A stretch of DNA of 34,273 nucleotides from UMGS1124 sp964417835 (GCA_964417835.1 CAYQJD010000007.1:1-34273), one strand, 5' to 3'; shown: positions 1 to 8,377, counted from the stretch's first letter. Notes: generated from the sequence alone by a model not told the origin. Made by a program: numbers and translations.

Positions 1-93
1 TTTATGCTAATGTACTTGGTAAAAAATTAACTGTCTACGATAAGACAGTTTTAGACGACTCCGATTCATCACTATGTAGTCATAAGGAAGATT

Positions 94-1056
94 ATGACAT
101 TGTTATTAATAATGGAAAGAGTAGAAAATAATAAAATTAGTTTAACAGATAAAGTAACTATAAGTGAAAACGCGTCTAGTATGGGTGGAAGTCAAGTTTT
201 CTTAAATCCAGGAGAAGAAATGACTGTTGAAGAACTTATTAAAAGTATTTGTATTGCTAGTGCAAATGATTCTGCAGTAGCTATGGCAGAATATATTGCT
301 GGTTCAGAAGAAAAATTTGTAGAATTAATGAATAAAAAAGTTAAGGAATTAGGGTTAGAAAATACTAATTTTGAAAATGTTCATGGATTAGATAGTGATA
401 ATCATTATTCGTGTGCACATGATATGGCATTTATTGCGAAAGAGTTACTTAAATACGAAAAAATATTAGAATATACAAGTATTTATGAAGAATATTTAAA
501 AAAAAATGATGGTTCAAGTATATGGATGGTTAATACAAATAAGCTTATACGTTATTATAATGGATTAGATGGTTTAAAAACAGGATTTACTAAATCAGCT
601 GGTTATTGTTTAACTGCCACAGCATCAAGAAATGGAATGCGTTTAATAAGCGTAGTTATGGGAGAAGAAAGTAGTGAAGATCGTAGTAATGATACTATTG
701 AACTTATGGATTATGGTTTTAATAATTATAAATTAAAAATTTTATTTGATAAATCTACAGAATTAGGTACAGCTAAAATAAATAATGGAAAACTTGATGA
801 AGTAAAATTAAAATTAGCTCAAGATGTCACTAGTTTAGAAGAAATAGATAATGAATCTAAATATGATCATAAAATAAATATAAAAGAAATTAATGCTCCA
901 GTATATGTTGGTGATATTGTAGGATCTTTAGATTTATATAAAGATGGGAAAAAAATAAATTCTTTTGATATAACTGTTGAAACAACTGTAAAAAAAGCTA
1001 ATATATGGGATCTTTATAAAAAAAATTTAAAAAAAATTATAAGTGGAAATTTATAA
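94..1056 (+). CDS. D-alanyl-D-alanine carboxypeptidase (DacA/DacF, PBP5-like), 5' end missing or broken
   Basis: Penicillin-binding DD-carboxypeptidase (peptidase S11), which trims the terminal D-Ala of peptidoglycan stem peptides outside the membrane. Seen: the SxN motif as S56-A57-N58, the KTG motif as K162-T163-G164, a PBP5-like C-terminal beta domain from about residue 200, and a basic amphipathic tail that could anchor it to the membrane. The 320 residues lack the usual first ~60: no signal peptide and no catalytic SxxK. Reading upstream in frame, the Lys of SxxK can be placed at 88-90, but the codons before it give V-I-R instead of S-x-x, and stops follow at 52-54 and 28-30. Homology therefore breaks inside the active-site motif. 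The ATG at 94 has no ribosome binding site and is probably an internal Met. As it stands the product should be inactive: a pseudogene, or a sequence or assembly break at the window edge. Family call firm; intactness doubtful. Confidence 0.85.
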   Translation: MTLLLIMERVENNKISLTDKVTISENASSMGGSQVFLNPGEEMTVEELIKSICIASANDSAVAMAEYIAGSEEKFVELMNKKVKELGLENTNFENVHGLDSDNHYSCAHDMAFIAKELLKYEKILEYTSIYEEYLKKNDGSSIWMVNTNKLIRYYNGLDGLKTGFTKSAGYCLTATASRNGMRLISVVMGEESSEDRSNDTIELMDYGFNNYKLKILFDKSTELGTAKINNGKLDEVKLKLAQDVTSLEEIDNESKYDHKINIKEINAPVYVGDIVGSLDLYKDGKKINSFDITVETTVKKANIWDLYKKNLKKIISGNL

Positions 1057-1063
1057 TTTTTTT
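1030..1063 (+). terminator. AT-rich intrinsic terminator after the carboxypeptidase gene
   Basis: A 13-bp perfect stem (1030-1042 with 1051-1063) around an 8-nt loop. The right arm contains the stop codon and runs into seven T. The stem is all A/T, so strength is uncertain, but position and T-run fit a terminator. Confidence 0.55.
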
Positions 1064-1138
1064 CTCTAAAAATTCTTAATATATTCATATTGTATTCTTA
1101 AATATAAGTTAAAATAATAATCGAAAGGAGGAAATAAT

Positions 1139-1369
1139 ATAGAAATAAAAATAATAGGAAGCAATAATCATAATGGATTAAAGCTTATTAAGAATATAAA
1201 GAAACTTAATAGTGATATAGATATAAATATAACTGAACTTAATGACGACCATTATTTGAAAAAATATAATGTTAAAAATATTCCCGGAATAGTAATTGAT
1301 GGAAGATTAGTATCCCAAGGAAAAGTCTTAACATCTCGAGAATTATGTAAATTATTAACCAGCTATTAA
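1139..1369 (+). CDS. Thioredoxin-fold small protein (MTH895/thioredoxin_3-like) with ATA start and no CxxC
   Basis: A 76-residue open frame that reads as a small archaeal/Firmicute-type thioredoxin (PF13192-like): a beta strand EIKIIGS, a helix, a second strand, then NIPGIVIDG with the cis-proline, strand VSQGKV and a final helix ending LCKLLTSY. In the family the first loop normally carries C-P-x-C; here the same place reads N-N-H-N-G, so both redox cysteines are gone. No ATG, GTG, TTG or CTG lies between the upstream in-frame TAA (1118-1120) and residue 40. A strong GGAGG (1127-1131) sits 7 nt before ATA (1139-1141), which is exactly where ATG would be expected. One G-to-A change would explain it. 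Either a non-canonical ATA start with low translation, or a young pseudogene. The frame is otherwise intact to its natural end. Fold call is from pattern only. Confidence 0.6.
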   Translation: MEIKIIGSNNHNGLKLIKNIKKLNSDIDINITELNDDHYLKKYNVKNIPGIVIDGRLVSQGKVLTSRELCKLLTSY

Positions 1370-1500
1370 ATAGATGCTCTAAACCGTCAAGCTTTTAACA
1401 TACTTAATTAAACGTTCTAATATTAGATTTAGGAGGTAAAATATAGATAAATAATAATAAAAACAAGTGTTAAATTAGCTACTTTACTTTGAATTAAGTG

Positions 1501-1535
1501 AAAGAGAAGAATTTATGAAATTCTTCTCTTTATTT
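1501..1535 (+). terminator. Strong intrinsic terminator
   Basis: A perfect 14-bp inverted repeat (1501-1514 and 1518-1531) around the 3-nt loop ATG, followed by ATTTT. It closes the transcription unit that holds the thioredoxin-fold gene and insulates the M16 pair downstream. Confidence 0.8.
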
Positions 1536-1560
1536 TCTACAAAATTCAACATATTTATTG

Positions 1561-1566
1561 TATAAT
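1561..1566 (+). promoter_or_regulatory. Putative sigma-A -10 box for the M16 peptidase pair
   Basis: A consensus TATAAT lies 21 nt before the ATG at 1588, just after the terminator. The hexamer 17 nt upstream (1538-1543, TACAAA) is a poor -35. The transcript would start only a few bases before the ribosome binding site AAGGTGG (1576-1582). Confidence 0.45.
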
Positions 1567-1587
1567 ATGATATACAAGGTGGTTTAT

Positions 1588-2823
1588 ATGAGTTATATAA
1601 CAAAGTATGTAAAAAACAATAACTTTTCTACAGTACTAATAAATTTTATCTTTCAATTTGAATGTAGAAAAGAAGAGATAATTTCTAATACTATCTTATC
1701 AAAAATATTATCTGTAAGTAATAATTATTTTATTAAAGAAAAAGATTTTGCTATAGAGAAATTAAAAAGATACATAATAAATTACAGTTGTAGTGGGCAG
1801 TCTATAAACAACGTCTATTTTATTGATTTTAATCTTATGATACCAAATCCTACTCTTATTAAAGAAGATATCCTCGAAAGTGCAATATATTTTGTATTAG
1901 ACTGTATTTATAAGCCGAATATTGAAAATAACTGTTTTAACGAACATTTATTCGAGAGAGAAAAAAGGTTATATATAGAACATTTATTAAATGGGTACAA
2001 TAACATAGAATTTATTGCTGAAAAAAACTTATTAGATATTTTAGATCAGGATGGCATCTTTAATAAAATAAAATATAAAGATTTAGAAAATATAAAATAT
2101 TTAACAAATGAAGAAGTTATGACTTTTTATACGAAGTATATAAAAAATACAAAACCAAAAATATTTGTAAATGGTAATATAGATATTAAAAATACAGAAA
2201 AAATTTTATCAACATATATGTCAAAATTAGATTTAAAAGAAAATAGAGTTATTAAAAAGTATAATTGGTTTTATAATGATTTTTCTTTAGTAGAAAAAGA
2301 AGAAAAAGCAAATTATTTTCAAAGTATTGTTTACATGATATATGCTGTTAAAGATTATAATGAAGAAGACTTTTATAAATTATTAATGATAAACCTTCTT
2401 TTGAGCAGTAGTTCCAGTGATTTATTATTATGCAAATTGAGAAAACAAAATAATCTTGTTTATACATGCGGAAGCTCGGTTCTTTTAAGAAATGGTTTAT
2501 TATTGATTAAAGCTGTTACAAGTAAAAAAAATATTAATTTATCAAAATTAGTTATCCAAGATTTAGTATTAAGTTTTAAAGATATGGAACAATATAAAGA
2601 AAATGTAACTAATATAATGTATCGTTTAAGCTTAAATCTTGAACGAAAAAAAGATGAATTTGTAACATACTCTAATAATATTATTAACAAATATTTTAAC
2701 ACAAATAAGACAGATGAAGAAGAATATAATATACTTTATACTATAGAAAAAAAAGAGCTTGAAAATATAGCAGAAAGACTATCTTTAAAATGTATTTATA
2801 CTATGGAGGGAAATCGTGAATAA
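1588..2823 (+). CDS. M16 peptidase-like protein, inactive-type partner (YmfF-like)
   Basis: Resembles B. subtilis YmfF, the member of a tandem M16 (pitrilysin/insulinase-fold) pair that lacks the zinc-binding HxxEH motif; none is visible here. About 411 residues from the chosen ATG at 1588, which follows AAGGTGG by six bases; an ATG ten codons earlier (1558) overlaps the -10 box and has no binding site. It matches the two-lobed M16 layout: an N-terminal lobe to about residue 210 and a C-terminal lobe with the stretch DLLLCKLRKQNNLVYTCGSS, like the conserved R/Y region of M16 C-lobes. Its stop overlaps the GTG start of the next gene by eight bases, so the two are co-translated. Such pairs probably work as a heterodimer, but the physiological substrate is not established. 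Family call is confident; function is inferred. Confidence 0.75.
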   Translation: MSYITKYVKNNNFSTVLINFIFQFECRKEEIISNTILSKILSVSNNYFIKEKDFAIEKLKRYIINYSCSGQSINNVYFIDFNLMIPNPTLIKEDILESAIYFVLDCIYKPNIENNCFNEHLFEREKRLYIEHLLNGYNNIEFIAEKNLLDILDQDGIFNKIKYKDLENIKYLTNEEVMTFYTKYIKNTKPKIFVNGNIDIKNTEKILSTYMSKLDLKENRVIKKYNWFYNDFSLVEKEEKANYFQSIVYMIYAVKDYNEEDFYKLLMINLLLSSSSSDLLLCKLRKQNNLVYTCGSSVLLRNGLLLIKAVTSKKNINLSKLVIQDLVLSFKDMEQYKENVTNIMYRLSLNLERKKDEFVTYSNNIINKYFNTNKTDEEEYNILYTIEKKELENIAERLSLKCIYTMEGNRE

Positions 2824-4063
2824 TTTTGAAAAAATTACTATTGAAAATGGGCTTAAAATTTTTCTTCTTCCGGATAATTCAAAACATACTACTTATATTA
2901 ATTTAATAATAAATTATGGCGGGTTAGATAATATTCTAATAGATAAAAAAAATAAGGTTAAAGTAATAAATGGGATGGCACATTTTATTGAACATTTAGT
3001 ATTAGAAAAAAATTGCTATGGTGATTTAATGGAAAATTTTGGAAAAATGGGTATTAGAAGTAATGGATTAACTAGTTTAAATAGAACACAATTTTATATT
3101 GATACAGTTGATCATATATATGATAGTTTAAAAGTGTTAATTAAAGGTATCCATAGTCCAATAATTAATAAAGGAACTGTAAATAAAATAAAAGGGCCCA
3201 TAATAGAAGAAAAAAGAAGAAGTTTAGATAACAAATTTAGTGAATTATATAATAAAAGTTTATCATATATTTTAAATAATAAACATTTTAATAGTATTCT
3301 AGGAGATTTTAAAGATATTGAAAATATTAATCACGAGGATGTAGAGAAATGTTTTAAATCTTTTTATGTTCCGTCTAATGAATATATAATAATAGGAGGT
3401 AGATTTGATAAAGATAAAATAGTTAAAACTATAACTGAAACATATAAAACATTTAATTTTTCCAAAGTACCTTTTTATAAGATTCAAAAATTGAATAATA
3501 ACAAAAAAAATATTAGAAAAAGTATTACAGTAAAGGCAAATACTGGCATTGAACGAGTTTCAATAACCTTTAAATTTAATACAGCATCTTTATCACCATA
3601 TGAAAGAATCAACTTAGATGGATACATTTTTTGCTTTTTAAAAATGAATTTTGGTATAATGAGTGAATTAAATACTAAATTTGTTGAAGATGAAATAATA
3701 ATGGATGATATTATATATTCAAATTTTGTACTTGATAACTTTCATTTTATAAGAATAGAAGCAAATACACATAAATCAGAACAATTCATAAAAAAAATAT
3801 TAAATTACTTTAATAAACATAATTTTATATTTGATGAAGAAATTTTTGATTTAACAAAAAAAAGTTTTATATTAAGCTTTGTTTCACGCAAGGATAATGT
3901 TTATTCAACAGTAGATCCTCTTATAGAAAATATATGTACTTTTAATTATGAGGAAATAGATAAAATATCTGATATTGAAAATAGTAACTTTTTAGAATTT
4001 AAAGAATATATAAATAAGTTAAGTTTTGATAATTATATCATTGGTAAATTAAAACCATTATAA
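2816..4063 (+). CDS. Zinc-dependent M16 peptidase (YmfH-like)
   Basis: Catalytic member of the M16 pair. The inverse zinc motif H56-F-I-E59-H60 is present, and a downstream pair E131-E132 in GPIIEEKRR fits the third zinc ligand of the family. 415 residues, normal for YmfH. It starts with GTG at 2816 (GGAGGG at 2805-2810), overlapping the end of the YmfF-like gene, so dosage of the two is probably linked. No signal peptide, so a cytoplasmic protease. The following hairpin is shared with the convergent gpsA. The role of YmfF/YmfH in Bacilli remains unclear; peptide maturation or turnover is the usual suggestion, as for the related AlbE/AlbF. Confidence 0.8.
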   Translation: MNNFEKITIENGLKIFLLPDNSKHTTYINLIINYGGLDNILIDKKNKVKVINGMAHFIEHLVLEKNCYGDLMENFGKMGIRSNGLTSLNRTQFYIDTVDHIYDSLKVLIKGIHSPIINKGTVNKIKGPIIEEKRRSLDNKFSELYNKSLSYILNNKHFNSILGDFKDIENINHEDVEKCFKSFYVPSNEYIIIGGRFDKDKIVKTITETYKTFNFSKVPFYKIQKLNNNKKNIRKSITVKANTGIERVSITFKFNTASLSPYERINLDGYIFCFLKMNFGIMSELNTKFVEDEIIMDDIIYSNFVLDNFHFIRIEANTHKSEQFIKKILNYFNKHNFIFDEEIFDLTKKSFILSFVSRKDNVYSTVDPLIENICTFNYEEIDKISDIENSNFLEFKEYINKLSFDNYIIGKLKPL

Positions 4064-4066
4064 TAA

Positions 4067-4108
4067 AAAAGATAGAGAATAGTTTTATATTAAAGTTCTC
4101 TATCTTTT
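4067..4108. terminator. Bidirectional terminator between ymfH-like and gpsA
   Basis: A 13-bp perfect stem (4067-4079 with 4096-4108) with A-run on the left and T-run on the right works for both convergent genes. The gpsA stop codon lies in the right arm. Confidence 0.75.
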
Positions 4109-5078
4109 ATTTTTCAATTAAAAATTTTACAAGACTTTCTGGAGAAGTATTTTTTATTATTACATTATAAATAAGATCTATAATTGGCATATCTATATTT
4201 CTTTTCTTAACTAGTTTATGAATTGATTTTATAGTATAGTATCCTTCAACAGTATTAGATTCTAAAAATTTCTTTGCTTCTTTAATGTTTTTTCTCCCGA
4301 TTAAGTAACCATAAGAATAGTTCCTAGATTTAGTACTTGTTGCAGTTAAAAGTAAATCACCTACACCTCCAAAAGACAAGATTGTTAATTTATCTCCTCC
4401 TAAAGCATCAATTAATGACTTAATATCATGTAAAGATTCCGTAATAAAAAAACTTCTCGTTGATTCTGAATACCCTAAACCATCTAAGATTCCAGATGCT
4501 ATTGCTATAACATTTTTAATAGATCCACATATTTCTAATCCAGTGATATCTTTAGTCTCTCTTAATTTTAATGTATTAGAACATAATGCTTTTTTTATTA
4601 AGATTATAGTTTTTCTACTTTTACTTGCTATTGATAATCCGACAGGATTATTTTTTGCGATATCAATAGCAAAAGAAGGCCCCGATATTATTGATATATT
4701 TGAGGATTTTATATTGGTTTTAAATACTTCTGATACAAATTTGCATGTGTTTTCTTCTATTCCTTTACTTAGAATACAAAAGTGTTTATTTTTTATATTA
4801 TATTTAGATAATTTTTTAGTTACAGAATCGACAAATTTTGCTGCAACAGCAATAAATATAATTTCTGTATTTTCTATTACGTATTCATAATTATTAGAAA
4901 AGATAATAGAAGAGGGGATAGTAATATTTGGTAGAATACCAGAATTATTACGATTCTTATCTAAAAATGTTGCTCTTTCTTCGCTTTCTACCCACATTTT
5001 TATATTATTATTATTTTTTAAAAGTGCTAAGGCAATGCTTAATCCATAAGCGCCTGTACCAATAATTGATATATTCAT
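4107..5078 (-). CDS. gpsA: Glycerol-3-phosphate dehydrogenase [NAD(P)+]
   Basis: Reduces dihydroxyacetone phosphate to sn-glycerol 3-phosphate, the backbone of phospholipids. Seen: N-terminal Rossmann motif G7-T-G9-A-Y-G12; LSKGIE with K105; SGPSFA at 132-137; the catalytic Lys K188 in GSIKNVIA; and the NxS/GVGDLLLT region of the C-terminal helical domain. 323 residues, close to the usual 330-340. Its ATG overlaps the TGA stop of rarA (ATGA), so the two genes share one transcript. Cytosolic; no unusual residue noticed. Confidence 0.95.
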   Translation of the reverse strand: MNISIIGTGAYGLSIALALLKNNNNIKMWVESEERATFLDKNRNNSGILPNITIPSSIIFSNNYEYVIENTEIIFIAVAAKFVDSVTKKLSKYNIKNKHFCILSKGIEENTCKFVSEVFKTNIKSSNISIISGPSFAIDIAKNNPVGLSIASKSRKTIILIKKALCSNTLKLRETKDITGLEICGSIKNVIAIASGILDGLGYSESTRSFFITESLHDIKSLIDALGGDKLTILSFGGVGDLLLTATSTKSRNYSYGYLIGRKNIKEAKKFLESNTVEGYYTIKSIHKLVKKRNIDMPIIDLIYNVIIKNTSPESLVKFLIEK

Positions 5079-6274
5079 TGATTTCCTCTCATTTCTTTAT
5101 TAATTTTATTAAGATTGTTCTCATATGTATTATTTTTAGGGATATAATATTTTTTATCCTTAATGTTATCAGGTAAATATTGTTGCTTTATATAATTTTT
5201 TGGATAATCATGAGGATATTTATATGTTTTACTATTTGTTTTTATATGATTTGGAACATTTCCTGTATTATTTTTTCTAATGTCATTTAAAGCATTATCT
5301 AATGCTAGATATGCGCTGTTGCTTTTAGGAGATAGAGCAAGCTCAAGTACAATAGTAGCTAAAGGAATTCTTGCTTCTGGAAGACCAACAAGTTCTGATG
5401 CATTTATAGCAGCATTTACTTTGGGACCCATACTAGGATTTGCAAGCCCAATATCTTCATAAACTATTACACTAAGTCTTCTATATATACTATCTAAATC
5501 TCCGGCTTCTATAAGCCTTCCCAAATAATAAATGGCAGCATCAGGATCACTACCTCTTATGCTTTTTTGGAAAGCACTTAAAAGATCGTAATGCGCATCC
5601 CCATCTTTATCAGCGACAATTATTCTTTTAGAATTAATTGCCTTTATTGAATCGATATTAATTTCTTTTGATGAACTAGAATAATATGCAGTTTCTAATA
5701 GATTAATAGCTGCTCTAAAATCTCCATTAGTTAAATTATATATATATTTTAATGTATCATTATCTGTTTTTATTTCAGAAAGATAAGTACAAGCTTTATT
5801 AAGTCCTTTTAATATATCATCTTCATTCAAGTCTTTTAATTCAAATATTTGGCATCTACTTCTTATTGCAGGATTTATTTTATAATAGGGGTTTGATGTA
5901 GTAAGCCCTATAAGTATTATTGAGCCTGATTCAATATAAGGTAGAAGCAAATCTTGTTTATCTTTATTCATACGATGAATCTCATCGATAACTAATATCA
6001 TTTCACCATTCATCTTTGCTTCTTCTATAGCTATATTAAAGTCCAAAACTTTATTAATTGTAGCATTAAGAAACTTATATGGTTTATTAAGTTCATTAAC
6101 AATTGCATTCGCTATCGAAGTTTTTCCAATTCCAGGTTTGCCATATAAAATTATAGAGAACATTTTTTTGTTTTTAATTAAATTAGTTAATACTTTGTTT
6201 TCTCCAATTAAATGCTTTTGACCTAAAACTTCATCAAGTTTTTTAGGTCTCATAATATTAGCAAGTAGTTCCAT
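5075..6274 (-). CDS. rarA: Replication-associated recombination ATPase RarA (MgsA/YrvN)
   Basis: AAA+ ATPase of the clamp-loader clade that acts at stalled replication forks with SSB. Walker A is G45-K-P-G-I-G-K51-T52; Walker B is VIDEIH with D97-E98; sensor 1 is GLTTSNPYY and the arginine finger region is NPAIRSRC. The C-terminal half (from about residue 185) carries the RarA helical and tetramerisation domains, including GSDPDAAIYYLGRLIEAGD and the EDIGLANP signature. 399 residues, slightly shorter than the usual 420-440. Ribosome binding site GGTGATAAT precedes ATG. It ends in TGA, which shows that TGA is a stop in this genome. Overlaps gpsA by four bases. Confidence 0.95.
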   Translation of the reverse strand: MELLANIMRPKKLDEVLGQKHLIGENKVLTNLIKNKKMFSIILYGKPGIGKTSIANAIVNELNKPYKFLNATINKVLDFNIAIEEAKMNGEMILVIDEIHRMNKDKQDLLLPYIESGSIILIGLTTSNPYYKINPAIRSRCQIFELKDLNEDDILKGLNKACTYLSEIKTDNDTLKYIYNLTNGDFRAAINLLETAYYSSSSKEINIDSIKAINSKRIIVADKDGDAHYDLLSAFQKSIRGSDPDAAIYYLGRLIEAGDLDSIYRRLSVIVYEDIGLANPSMGPKVNAAINASELVGLPEARIPLATIVLELALSPKSNSAYLALDNALNDIRKNNTGNVPNHIKTNSKTYKYPHDYPKNYIKQQYLPDNIKDKKYYIPKNNTYENNLNKINKEMRGNQ

Positions 6275-6343
6275 ATTATCACCATTTTTATTGTACTAAA
6301 TTTTATAATTAAAGTCCATATATACATATACACTATTTAAAGT

Positions 6344-6372
6344 TTGAAATTATTTAAAAATAAATATATAAT
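6344..6372 (+). promoter_or_regulatory. Sigma-A promoter of xerD
   Basis: TTGAAA (6344-6349), 17-nt spacer, TATAAT (6367-6372); AGGAG follows at 6379-6383 before the ATG at 6391. Near-consensus spacing and boxes. Confidence 0.65.
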
Positions 6373-6390
6373 TATTATAGGAGCATAGAT

Positions 6391-7257
6391 ATGAATGAAA
6401 AATATATAAATGATTTTTTATTATATTTAGAATTAGATTTAAATTATTCAAAAAATACAATTGATACATATGGAAATAATTTAAAACAACTAGATAAATT
6501 TCTAAACAAAGATTTATTAAAAATTACTGAAAAAGATTTAGAAAACTTTATCTTCAATTTGAATTTAAAAGCAAGTAGTATTAGCAATTACTTAAGTACA
6601 TACAAATCATTTTATAATTACTATATTAAAATAAATAAAACAAATTCTAATCCAGCGATTTTAATTGATTCTCCTAAATTAGAACATAAACTTCCCATTT
6701 ACTTAACTAATGAAGAAATAGATGAGTTACTTAATATAAAAATAAATAATGCTTTTGATGCTAGAAATAAATCATTATTGGAACTTCTATATTCTAGTGG
6801 AATAAGAGTTAGCGAACTTGTTAATTTAGAATTTAAAAATATAGATTTAAATGAATGTATTATTCGAGTAATGGGGAAGGGGAAAAAAGAAAGAATTGTT
6901 CCAATAAATGATATAGCTATATATTATTTAAAAATTTATGTAAAAGAATATCGTCATGTTTTAGTTAAAAAAGAACAGAACAATTATTTATTCTTAAATA
7001 ATCATGGAAAAAAAATGACAAGACAGGGCGTCTATAAAATGATAAAAAAGATATCTTTAGAAAAAGATATAAAAAAAGACGTATCTCCTCATACTTTAAG
7101 GCATTCAATTGCAACTCATATGTTACAAAATGGCGCTGATTTAAGAATAATACAAGAATTTCTGGGACATAGTGATATAAGTACTACACAGATATATACT
7201 CATTTATCTAATGAGAAGAAAAAACAGGATTTCATGGATAATTTTCCTAGAAACTAA
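6391..7257 (+). CDS. xerD: Tyrosine recombinase XerD/XerC type
   Basis: Site-specific recombinase that resolves chromosome dimers at dif with FtsK. 288 residues: an N-terminal SAM-like core-binding domain (residues 1-85) and a catalytic domain with R139, the beta-hairpin Lys near K165 (GKGKKERIVP), H234-x-x-R237, H260 in LGHSDIS, and the nucleophile Y269. All six catalytic positions are present. The pattern is typical of housekeeping Xer proteins rather than phage integrases, and no att-like duplication or mobile genes flank it. XerD is preferred over XerC because it stands alone, as in genomes with xerD near spoIIM, but the two are hard to tell apart by eye. Confidence 0.88.
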   Translation: MNEKYINDFLLYLELDLNYSKNTIDTYGNNLKQLDKFLNKDLLKITEKDLENFIFNLNLKASSISNYLSTYKSFYNYYIKINKTNSNPAILIDSPKLEHKLPIYLTNEEIDELLNIKINNAFDARNKSLLELLYSSGIRVSELVNLEFKNIDLNECIIRVMGKGKKERIVPINDIAIYYLKIYVKEYRHVLVKKEQNNYLFLNNHGKKMTRQGVYKMIKKISLEKDIKKDVSPHTLRHSIATHMLQNGADLRIIQEFLGHSDISTTQIYTHLSNEKKKQDFMDNFPRN

Positions 7258-7285
7258 AAGAAGCCACATATAAATCGGCCTCTTT
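7257..7285. terminator. Terminator between xerD and the small convergent gene
   Basis: Nine-base arms (7257-7265 and 7277-7285) pair with one G-T wobble around an 11-nt loop. The arms begin with AAA and end with TTT, so it can serve both strands. Confidence 0.5.
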
Positions 7286-7289
7286 GAAA

Positions 7290-7430
7290 TTATCTAGCGT
7301 TTGAGCTATTTTTTGAATTAGAGTTATTTCTTGCACTAGATTTTTCAGAATTTCTTGAATTAGCTGAACTACGAGAACAATTATTATTCTTTGCTCTATT
7401 ATTAGTTCTTTCGTTATTTTTACTATTCAT
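7290..7430 (-). CDS. 46-residue Asn/Ser/Arg-rich basic peptide
   Basis: A short open frame with excellent translation signals: GGGAGGT, a 4-nt spacer, then ATG, and a hairpin after the stop. The product is almost entirely Asn, Ser, Arg, Lys and Ala, with one Cys at residue 18 and no hydrophobic segment; it would be soluble, disordered and strongly basic. I do not recognise a family. The genome shows sporulation genes, so a small spore- or nucleic-acid-associated protein is conceivable, but it lacks the EFASET-type repeats of gamma SASP and the conserved motif of alpha/beta SASP. It stands alone, convergent to xerD. Real gene likely; function unknown. Confidence 0.6.
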   Translation of the reverse strand: MNSKNNERTNNRAKNNNCSRSSANSRNSEKSSARNNSNSKNSSNAR

Positions 7431-7542
7431 AATTTACCTCCCACTATTATTATGTATTGTTATTTTATAAATATTATGGAAAATATTGGTTTTAAAAAAA
7501 TAATAAAAATATTTCTAAAACATATATTTTAATAGTGATAAT

Positions 7543-8298
7543 ATGAATGATTTTTTATATGCTTTTTTAATTAGTACTTTAGCAGGGCTATCAACATTAA
7601 TTGGATGTATATTTATATTTTTAAGAGTTAAAAATATAAATAATTTTTTATCAATTAGTTTAAGTTTTAGTGCAATTGTAATGATTTTTATAAGTATTTT
7701 TGATTTAATACCAGATTCTTTTTTCTATTTATTTATAAAATATAAATATAAAGGTATATTAATTTCAATATTGAGCTTTCTATTAGGAGTAATTTTAATA
7801 AAATTTAGCAATAAAATATTAACTAAAATGGAAAATAATGGGAGCAGTTTATATAAAGTTGGTATAGTAAGTGCTATTGTTTTAATGTTACATAATATAC
7901 CAGAAGGAATAATTACTTTTTTAACCAGTGGGGTAGACCATAATTTAGGATTAAAAATTGCAATTGCTATAATGTTACATAATATACCAGAAGGAATCTG
8001 TATTGCGATTCCAATATATTATTCTACGTATTCAATAAAAAAAGCTGTAAAAAGTACCTTGATTAGTGGCCTTTCTGAGCCGTTTGGGGCTCTATTAGCA
8101 TTTTTATTTCTATCAAAGTTTTTTACATCAGAAATATTATCAATAATATTAATTTTTGTAGCAGGAATTATGATTTCATTAGCAATAAATGAAATTCTAA
8201 AAGAGGCAATAAAATATAGTTCTAAAAAAAATAAATATATCTACATTGGTATATTTTTGGGAATAATATTTTTCTTAATTAGCATGTTAATAACATAG
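7543..8298 (+). CDS. ZIP-family divalent metal transporter (ZupT-like)
   Basis: Membrane importer for Zn2+ or other divalent metals. About eight hydrophobic segments in 251 residues. The binuclear metal site is clear: H117-N-I-P-E121-G in one helix and H146-N-I-P-E150-G in the next, the signature of the ZupT/GufA branch of ZIP. The cytoplasmic loop between helices 3 and 4 is short and lacks the His-rich tract of some ZIPs. Preceded by a weak binding site (GTGATAAT) and a very AT-rich leader. No neighbour hints at a specific metal. Confidence 0.85.
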   Translation: MNDFLYAFLISTLAGLSTLIGCIFIFLRVKNINNFLSISLSFSAIVMIFISIFDLIPDSFFYLFIKYKYKGILISILSFLLGVILIKFSNKILTKMENNGSSLYKVGIVSAIVLMLHNIPEGIITFLTSGVDHNLGLKIAIAIMLHNIPEGICIAIPIYYSTYSIKKAVKSTLISGLSEPFGALLAFLFLSKFFTSEILSIILIFVAGIMISLAINEILKEAIKYSSKKNKYIYIGIFLGIIFFLISMLIT

Positions 8299-8377
8299 TT
8301 TTTTTGTAAAAGCTCATTATATAATTGAATTGATTAATTTAAAATGATATAAGTTGTAATGACAATTATAATATTTA

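Noticed and set aside
5075..5078. Recoding of TGA as Trp, as in mollicutes
   Set aside because: rarA ends in TGA within the ATGA overlap with gpsA, sigK also ends in TGA at its natural length, and Trp is TGG in conserved proteins.
6391..7257. Integrase of a mobile element
   Set aside because: Size, motif layout and housekeeping neighbours fit Xer; no attachment-site duplication, excisionase or cargo genes nearby.
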